A stretch of 48,262 bases of DNA from Marivita sp. (lineage in GTDB: Bacteria; Pseudomonadota; Alphaproteobacteria; Rhodobacterales; Rhodobacteraceae): the NCBI RefSeq assembly GCF_017643905.1, contig NZ_JAEPMO010000010.1, positions 1 to 48,262 of the forward strand, read 5' to 3'. Below the pieces are notes generated by a model, which had not been told where the DNA came from, did not search any database, and worked only from the letters and a program-made list of their open reading frames with translations. The translations under genes were made by a program, and so were the position numbers. Shown in pieces: positions 43,263 through 48,262 of the stretch. The stretch's first letter is position 1; every line of letters starts with the position of its first letter.

Positions 43263-43781
43263 TCACGCCGTGACGTCGTTGGGCGCGTGGGGAATAGACA
43301 TCAGGTCTTCGATAAAGAGCCCTACAAAAGCACCGCGCCCAGTGACGCCCGCCTTGCGGTAGATGCCGTTGAGATGCGCCTTCACCGTGCCTTCAGCCGA
43401 GCCACGCAGTTCGGCGATCTCGGCGATGCCGAAGCCCTTGAGAGCGAAAAGAGCGACATCCCGTTCTGACGGGGTGAGCGACCACGTGTCGAACCGGGCC
43501 TCGACGATGTCGTGGAAGGCACCAGCCGCGAGACCAAGCTGCTCTTCCAGATGCGCCTTGCGCCGCAACAAGGCGAACAGATAGCGGGTCTCGAAAATCA
43601 CTCCGGCGATCAGTGCCAGAACCGCCAGAAACTCGATAACGAAATGGCTCGACACAAACGCGGGGATCCCCATGTCGAACCCATCAACAACAACGTCCCA
43701 GAGGAAGAACGCCGCGCAAAGGGATTGCGCGACGATCAGGACCAGCAACGACACCGGTTTCGTGGAATTCTGGAAGGTCAC
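43263..43781 (-). CDS. Membrane-anchored LuxR-type regulator
   Basis: A 172-residue protein with two N-terminal membrane helices (SLLVLIVAQSLCAAFFLWDV and FVIEFLAVLALIAGVIF), a coiled linker, and a C-terminal LuxR helix-turn-helix (LTPSERDVALFALKGFGIAE, then GSAEGTVKAHLNGIYRKAGV). The start is GTG 43779-43781, overlapping the stop of the cytochrome b561 gene (GTGA), so translation is coupled; a longer in-frame start inside the cytochrome gene is rejected. A membrane regulator coupled to a b-type cytochrome may report on membrane redox state (inference). Confidence 0.82.
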   Translation of the reverse strand: MTFQNSTKPVSLLVLIVAQSLCAAFFLWDVVVDGFDMGIPAFVSSHFVIEFLAVLALIAGVIFETRYLFALLRRKAHLEEQLGLAAGAFHDIVEARFDTWSLTPSERDVALFALKGFGIAEIAELRGSAEGTVKAHLNGIYRKAGVTGRGAFVGLFIEDLMSIPHAPNDVTA

Positions 43782-44317
43782 GGCTCTGCCCTGGCTCCGT
43801 CCGGCACGGTCTTGACACCTGTGATCATGGCGCGCGGCAGGTTGACCCCGGTCCGGCGGCTTTCCCAGATCACCGCAAGCACATGCAGCACGATGGAAAT
43901 CTCGGCCCAAGTTACCAAGGCCTCGTGGGTTTCTTCAACCCAGTCCACGCCCCAATATGCGTTTGTGGTCATCATGTAGCCGGTCAAACCGATCAGCAGG
44001 ACCGATCCAAGCAGGTTGAAGATCATCAATGCACCCAACGGGGTGTGGCCCAGATGCACCCGTTTGCGGCCTGTGGCCATGTCGGACACCTGCGCCGTGA
44101 CTTTGGACAGGGTTGGCCAGAACGATCCGAACCGCGCATAGCGGGACCCAACGAGGCCCCACAGCAACCGCGCGGCAATGAGCGCTACAAGGGCGTAGCC
44201 CAGCCATTCATGCAGCTTGCTTTCATCATCGGTAAAAAGCGCGTTGGCGGCAAAGCCTGCCACAAGCGCCCAGTGGAAGACCCGGACGAACGGGTCCCAG
44301 ATTTTATAGGATGTCAT
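43778..44317 (-). CDS. Cytochrome b561 family protein
   Basis: A 179-residue integral membrane cytochrome with four predicted helices. Candidate haem-ligand histidines lie in VFHWALV, LHEWLG, THEALV and LHVLAV. The WDPFVRVFHW start and GHTPLGALMI segment match the hydrogenase-type/b561 group often paired with PepSY or small cytochrome c proteins. It transfers electrons across or within the inner membrane. ATG 44315-44317 behind CGGAGCG is preferred to a longer frame. It is the middle gene of the PepSY - b561 - LuxR operon. Confidence 0.87.
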   Translation of the reverse strand: MTSYKIWDPFVRVFHWALVAGFAANALFTDDESKLHEWLGYALVALIAARLLWGLVGSRYARFGSFWPTLSKVTAQVSDMATGRKRVHLGHTPLGALMIFNLLGSVLLIGLTGYMMTTNAYWGVDWVEETHEALVTWAEISIVLHVLAVIWESRRTGVNLPRAMITGVKTVPDGARAEP

Positions 44318-44367
44318 GTTACGCTCCGGGATTGGCGGTCCGCGCACGAGGCGCGGACCAGGATGGA

Positions 44368-44616
44368 TCAATCGTCGATCTTGGTGCTGACGACATTCAG
44401 AGCCGCATCGAGATAGAGCTCGTAGCGTTGACCGTTCTTAAGAACGTAGGCTTCGATCATGCCGTCTTCCATGTCGATCTTGCGGACTTCGTAACCTTCG
44501 GCGGTCAGCTTGTTGGTGATCTCGGTCACGCGTTCCGTGGTGAGGGCTGCGTCGCTGGACGCGAAAGCCGATACCGGCAGAGCGAGGGCAAGAGCGAGGG
44601 CGAGAATACGTGTCAT
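44368..44616 (-). CDS. PepSY domain periplasmic protein
   Basis: An 82-residue exported protein. The signal peptide MTRILALALALALPVSAFA is cleaved near Ala19 (AFA-SS). The mature part is a single PepSY-like domain (LTTERVTEITNKLTAEGYEV, then YVLKNGQRYELYLDAALNVV). PepSY domains bind or inhibit partner proteins at the cell envelope. ATG 44614-44616 follows GAAGGAGACATCCC; the longer open frame upstream overlaps the MFS gene and is not used. It is the first gene of the operon with cytochrome b561 and the membrane LuxR protein. Confidence 0.87.
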   Translation of the reverse strand: MTRILALALALALPVSAFASSDAALTTERVTEITNKLTAEGYEVRKIDMEDGMIEAYVLKNGQRYELYLDAALNVVSTKIDD

Positions 44617-44767
44617 GGGATGTCTCCTTCGAGGGTCATGCGGGCTGCGACATGCAGCGCCGATGACCGTCACATGGCATTCCCGACTGCCTCCGAATAT
44701 TGGTCTGGGGTCTGGATCAGCGCATCTCCAACAAAAGTTTAGAGCTGTTTTCCGCTGAATTGACCGA

Positions 44768-46027
44768 TCAGGCACCAGCTCCGCGCTCGATCTCGCCTTG
44801 CTCCACAGCCCAGGCTCCCGCCGCTTCGACCGCCACGGGCGACGCGGTCGGAAGCACGCCAAGGTAGCTGTCCGTTTCGCTCACGGGGGATGCCGGGCGC
44901 TGGGTCATGCGGTATGCCGAATAGGCCGCAATCGCGACAAAAGTCACGCCAAGCACCATCCAGAACGCTTGCGGCCCCAATGCCTCCATCGCGGCGCCAG
45001 CGGCCAATGGACCGAGAATGGCGCCAATGCCAAAGGTAAGCACCAGCCCACCCGATGCCGCGGGCATATCCTCGGCATCCAATGTGTCGTTGGTGTAAGC
45101 GAGGATCAGGGCATAAAGCGGTGTGGTGACACCGCCGGTCAGAAAGGCCGCCCCCATCAGCAGCACAATGCTGGGGCCATTGATCCAACCCAAAATACAG
45201 AAAGTCGCGCCGAGGGCCGAACAGCCGAGAATGAGCTTTCTTCGGTCCATTCTGTCCGACAGCCACCCGATTGGAAACTGGAGCAGCAGGGCACCGCCAA
45301 AGAGCATCGCAATGAACAGCGATATCTCATTGGCGCTCATCCCCACTTGTGCCCCATAGACAGCCCCCATGCCCGATTGCGTGGCGTAAATCGTGCCCAG
45401 CAAGAAGATTCCCACCGTCCCCAAGGGCGATCCCCGAAACAAGTCGCGCAGCGGCATGGGCCGGGTGACCTCGGCCGCAGGGGTGGGTGTGACGGACAAA
45501 AGGATCGGCCCGAACGAGATCGACACAAGGATCGACGCGGCGATGAACAGGCTTGTGGTGGCCGCGTCTCCAAGGGTTAAAAGGCCTTGCGCCCCGATGA
45601 TGCCAACCGTCTGGGCGATCATGTAGGCCGAAAGCACCTTGCCGCGGGTTTCGTTGGTGGCCGATGCATTGAGCCAGCTTTCCGCTGTCACATAGACCCC
45701 GGACATGCAGAACCCGACCAATATGCGCAACACCGTCCACAGAATCGGGTCCGTGAGCAGGGGAAACGCGATCAGCGCCGCGGACATGAAGCTGCCAAGC
45801 GCCGCAAAGACGCGCACATGTCCGACCCGTTTTATCATTCCCGGCGTCAGCCTTGCCCCTGACAGAAATCCAAGGAAATATCCGGACGCGACAATCGCCA
45901 GTTCGGAGGCCGAGAATCCTTCGATGTCACCGCGCAGACCGATCAGCGTAAAATGCATGCCGTTGCCCAGCATGATGAACACAATGCCGATCAACAGCGC
46001 CCAGATGCCTGAAAAGATTTGCGTCAT
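44768..46027 (-). CDS. MFS transporter (12 TM)
   Basis: A 419-residue major facilitator with about 12 membrane helices. ATG 46025-46027 behind TGGAGGCCGCCCC gives MTQIFSGIWALLIGIVFIML; a longer frame would add 48 unlikely residues. SGARLTPGMIKRVGHVRVFA is the inter-helix loop of YcaD-like members, and GWLSDRMDRRKLI is the matching loop in the second half. The C-terminal tail is acidic and soluble. The substrate is unknown. It is single, with 151 bases between its stop and the start of the PepSY gene. Confidence 0.87.
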   Translation of the reverse strand: MTQIFSGIWALLIGIVFIMLGNGMHFTLIGLRGDIEGFSASELAIVASGYFLGFLSGARLTPGMIKRVGHVRVFAALGSFMSAALIAFPLLTDPILWTVLRILVGFCMSGVYVTAESWLNASATNETRGKVLSAYMIAQTVGIIGAQGLLTLGDAATTSLFIAASILVSISFGPILLSVTPTPAAEVTRPMPLRDLFRGSPLGTVGIFLLGTIYATQSGMGAVYGAQVGMSANEISLFIAMLFGGALLLQFPIGWLSDRMDRRKLILGCSALGATFCILGWINGPSIVLLMGAAFLTGGVTTPLYALILAYTNDTLDAEDMPAASGGLVLTFGIGAILGPLAAGAAMEALGPQAFWMVLGVTFVAIAAYSAYRMTQRPASPVSETDSYLGVLPTASPVAVEAAGAWAVEQGEIERGAGA

Positions 46028-46153
46028 GGGGCGGCCTCCAGTCGAAACGAGCGTTCGGGTTCCGCGGACCCTATCAGGCCAAGGCAAGAGTGGAAAATGC
46101 AGCCCCGCGATTTGGAGCGGTGGTACGGGCGTCAGCGCCCAGAAAACAACAAA

Positions 46154-46186
46154 CCGCCCCTGTCGTGGCACAGACGACAGGGGCGG
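46154..46186 (-). terminator. Rho-independent terminator after the second gap gene
   Basis: Perfect 13-bp arms (46154-46166 and 46174-46186) with a seven-base loop. On the minus strand TTTGTTGTTTTC follows the stem, ending transcripts of the gap gene at 46250-47260 before the MFS gene. Confidence 0.88.
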
Positions 46187-46249
46187 ATGAAAAATTGATC
46201 GGTTTTCGTCTATCGTGTGTCGGATCGCGCATGCAGATCCGCTGAAGGG

Positions 46250-47260
46250 TCAGTGAAGCAGACGGCCCATCGCACCGGCCACATCCGCCATACGCGCCGA
46301 GAAGCCCCATTCGTTGTCGTACCACGCCAGAACGCGCACCATACGATTGCCCACGACCTTGGTCTGGTCCGGCGCAAAGATCGACGATTGCGTGGTGTGG
46401 TTGAAGTCGATGGAGACCTTGGGTTCGGGATCGTAGGCCAGAACCGTACCCATATGGGTGGCGGCGGCTTCGCGCACCACTTCGTTCACATCGGCAACGG
46501 TGACGTCCTTGCTGGCGTAGAAGGTCAGGTCCACAGCCGACACGTTCGGGGTCGGCACACGGACGGCAGAGCCATCAAGCTTGCCCTTGAGGTTCGGCAG
46601 CACTTCCCCCAGCGCCTTTGCGGCCCCGGTGGAGGTCGGGATCATCGCCATTGCGGCAGCGCGGGCGCGGTAGAGGTCGGCATGACGGCGGTCCAGCGTC
46701 GGCTGGTCACCCGTATAGGAATGGATCGTGGTCATGATCCCGCTTTCGATGCCGATCGCCTCGTCCAGAACCTTGGCCAACGGCGCGAGACAGTTTGTGG
46801 TGCAGGAGCCGTTCGAGATCATCGTGTCACCGGCCACAAGCGAGCGGTGGTTCACGCCATAGACGATGGTTTTCTGCACGTTCTTCGCAGGGGCCGAGAT
46901 CAGAACCGACTTCGCGCCGCGCTCCATGTGGATGCCCGCCTTTGCGCCATCGTTGAAGTTGCCGGTGCATTCCAGAACCACGTCACAGCCCGACCAGTCG
47001 AGCTCTTCGGGATTGTAGGTCGAAAAGACCTCCATCGGGCCACGGCCCAGATCCATCGTGTTGCCCTTGACCTTGACCTCGCCCCCGAAGCGACCGTGCA
47101 CGCTGTCATAGCGCAGCAGATGCGCGTTGGTCTCGATCGGGCCGGTGGCGTTGATCTTGACCACCTGCACATCGTTGCGCGAGCTTTCGGCGATATGCGC
47201 GAGAGTGCAGCGGCCGATCCGACCGAAACCGTTGATTCCAAGAGTGACGGTCATGGGCAT
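46250..47260 (-). CDS. gap: Second glyceraldehyde-3-phosphate dehydrogenase, probable altered cofactor use
   Basis: A 336-residue type I GAPDH with INGFGRIGR, catalytic Cys153 in SNGSCTTNC and the [12 protein letters not shown] segment, so catalytically intact. The position holding Asp36 in the first GAPDH is Ala38 here (KINATGP). The coenzyme-side LDTMH of the first enzyme is LDRRH here, placing two arginines where they could meet a 2'-phosphate. In GapB-type and plastid enzymes comparable changes allow NADP+, so a gluconeogenic or NADPH role is plausible. The start is ATG 47258-47260 with GGAGA just before; a second ATG two codons later is possible. Confidence 0.93.
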   Translation of the reverse strand: MPMTVTLGINGFGRIGRCTLAHIAESSRNDVQVVKINATGPIETNAHLLRYDSVHGRFGGEVKVKGNTMDLGRGPMEVFSTYNPEELDWSGCDVVLECTGNFNDGAKAGIHMERGAKSVLISAPAKNVQKTIVYGVNHRSLVAGDTMISNGSCTTNCLAPLAKVLDEAIGIESGIMTTIHSYTGDQPTLDRRHADLYRARAAAMAMIPTSTGAAKALGEVLPNLKGKLDGSAVRVPTPNVSAVDLTFYASKDVTVADVNEVVREAAATHMGTVLAYDPEPKVSIDFNHTTQSSIFAPDQTKVVGNRMVRVLAWYDNEWGFSARMADVAGAMGRLLH

Positions 47261-47339
47261 GTCTCCTGCGCTGTGCGTTAGGGATCGTATACGCAGGTAT
47301 GCTGCAGTCGCAAAGTAAAAAAGGCATTATTTGACAGCA

Positions 47340-47383
47340 TGTTAGCGCAAAAGGTGGAGCTTGCGCACATGATGGCGCTAACG
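47340..47383. promoter_or_regulatory. Paired operator-like sites upstream of the second gap gene
   Basis: TGTTAGCGCAAAAG (47340-47353) and TGATGGCGCTAACG (47370-47383) each match 11 of 14 positions of the palindrome TGTTAGCGCTAACA. They are 30 bases apart (about three helical turns) and orient their good half-sites as an inverted pair. They resemble the site before the first gap gene, suggesting one shared regulator. Confidence 0.55.
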
Positions 47384-47434
47384 CTTTGGGACGGTTTGCG
47401 GTAACACCGAACCTATGTTGCGGAATCGGAAATA

Positions 47435-47812
47435 ATGATGGCGCTGGCAGATCTCGCGGTTTTGATCGGACGTATCCTGATTGCGGCGCTTTTCGTCGGG
47501 GGCGCGATCCAAAAGGCTGTGGACCCCGAACCGGCGATGCAGTTGTTGTCCGGTTTCAATCTGCCCAAGGCCTTGGTGTGGGTGGCACTTGCGTTCAACG
47601 CAATTGCAGGAGGGATGGTGGCGGTCGGGTGGGCGGTGCGCCCCATGGCTGTGCTACTTGCAGCCTATTGCGCGGTAACAAGCGTCTTCCACCTGATCCC
47701 CGAAGATCCGTGGCAAATGAGCATCTTCGTCAAGAACTGGGCCATTGCCGGAGGGTGCCTTGTGCTGGCAGCCCATGGACCGGGGCGCTATGTCTTGAGT
47801 AAATCAGGCTAG
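47435..47812 (+). CDS. DoxX family membrane protein
   Basis: A 125-residue protein with four hydrophobic helices. It starts LADLAVLIGRILIAALFVGG, with KAVDPEPAMQLLSGFNLPKA and a late FVKNWAIAGGCLVLAAHGPG, all standard for DoxX-like proteins of the inner membrane. Bacterial DoxX members are linked to redox or sulfur stress, but the exact role is unclear. Two ATG codons occur in a row at the start. The DUF808 gene follows after ten bases, probably in one operon. Confidence 0.85.
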   Translation: MMALADLAVLIGRILIAALFVGGAIQKAVDPEPAMQLLSGFNLPKALVWVALAFNAIAGGMVAVGWAVRPMAVLLAAYCAVTSVFHLIPEDPWQMSIFVKNWAIAGGCLVLAAHGPGRYVLSKSG

Positions 47813-47822
47813 GAGTACAGGT

Positions 47823-48262
47823 ATGAGTGGATTGTTGGCCCTACTCGACGACGTGGCAGGGATCGCCAAGGCGGCGGCGGCTTCGGTCGACGATATCGGT
47901 GCGGCGGCGGCCAAAGCCGGGTCGAAAACCGCAGGCGTCCTGATCGATGACGCTGCGGTCACTCCGAAATACCTGCATGGGTTCGAACCCGCCCGCGAAT
48001 TGCCGATCATCTGGCGCATCGCGCGGGGATCACTGATCAACAAGCTGGTGTTCCTTCTGCCCGCAGCATTGCTGCTGTCGACCTTCGCACCGTGGATGAT
48101 CCCGCCCTTGCTGATCCTGGGCGGAAGTTACCTCTGTTTCGAAGGGGCGGAAAAGATCGTGCATGTGCTGCGCCCCCATGACGATCATTCCGGTGGACCG
48201 GATGGCAGCCACGACATTCAGGACCCGCTGCATCTTGAAGAGGAAAAGGTCAAAGGCGCGAT
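47823..48262 (+). CDS. DUF808 (YedI) inner-membrane protein, 5' part
   Basis: An open frame from ATG 47823 that runs off the right edge; 146 codons are visible. MSGLLALLDDVAGIAKAAAA, ATPKYLHG-like VTPKYLHGFEPARELPIIW and a membrane segment (LVFLLPAALLLSTFAPWMIP), followed by GGSYLCFEGAEKIVH, match DUF808/YedI proteins from the first residue. The family is about 300 residues, so roughly half is missing. The function is unknown. GGAGTACAGGT precedes the start. Confidence 0.88.
   Translation, partial: MSGLLALLDDVAGIAKAAAASVDDIGAAAAKAGSKTAGVLIDDAAVTPKYLHGFEPARELPIIWRIARGSLINKLVFLLPAALLLSTFAPWMIPPLLILGGSYLCFEGAEKIVHVLRPHDDHSGGPDGSHDIQDPLHLEEEKVKGA

Overview
This window reads as a chromosomal segment of a marine alphaproteobacterium of the Rhodobacterales (Roseobacter group). 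The evidence is the high-GC coding style, tightly overlapping operons, an alphaproteobacterial LexA box (GTTC-N7-GTTC) before uvrA, an aglEFGAK alpha-glucoside operon in the Sinorhizobium gene order, a Hint-domain surface protein, and small membrane proteins typical of this order. No tRNA, rRNA or CRISPR array was seen.

Layout. 1-106 is the tail of an IS256-like transposase. 335-3000 holds an atypical LuxR-type response regulator, a PagL-type lipid A deacylase, and a GAF protein with a small partner. 3148-14783 is a galactoside locus: an ABC ATPase and an IclR regulator on the minus strand, divergent from a long plus-strand operon of binding protein, two permeases, GH4 alpha-galactosidase, SDR sugar dehydrogenase, 2-keto-3-deoxygalactonokinase, KDPGal aldolase, sugar lactonase and GH42 beta-galactosidase. 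Together these import alpha- and beta-galactosides and route galactose through the De Ley-Doudoroff pathway; the galactonate dehydratase is not in the window. 14780-24791 is a glucoside locus: aglR, GH1 beta-glucosidase and glucokinase on the minus strand, divergent from aglE-aglF-aglG-aglA-aglK.

24882-30177 holds a lysine-rich helix-hairpin-helix protein, SOS-regulated uvrA, and a choice-of-anchor/Hint protein. 30312-39035 is a valine catabolic region: isobutyryl-CoA dehydrogenase, hydroxyisobutyryl-CoA hydrolase, mmsB, mmsA and a divergent LysR regulator. It is interrupted by a carboxylate-amine ligase, a class 3 lipase and two tandem paralogues of unknown function. Then come a CBS protein, coaD, a 54-aa protein, a ferritin-like protein, two unlike GAPDH genes (41121-42122 and 46250-47260), a PepSY/cytochrome b561/membrane LuxR operon, an MFS transporter, DoxX and the start of a DUF808 protein.

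The standout observation is the gene at 42410-43048. It looks like a ribosome-inactivating protein (rRNA N-glycosidase of the ricin A / Shiga toxin A family): it has the SEAARF active-site motif, the downstream conserved Trp, and an ungapped match around the active-site Tyr. Other points of note are catalytic substitutions (phospho-Asp to Glu in the response regulator, SDR Lys to Asn, a coenzyme-binding Asp to Ala in the second GAPDH), a set of operator palindromes linking promoters, and a short rhodobacterial intergenic repeat seen twice.
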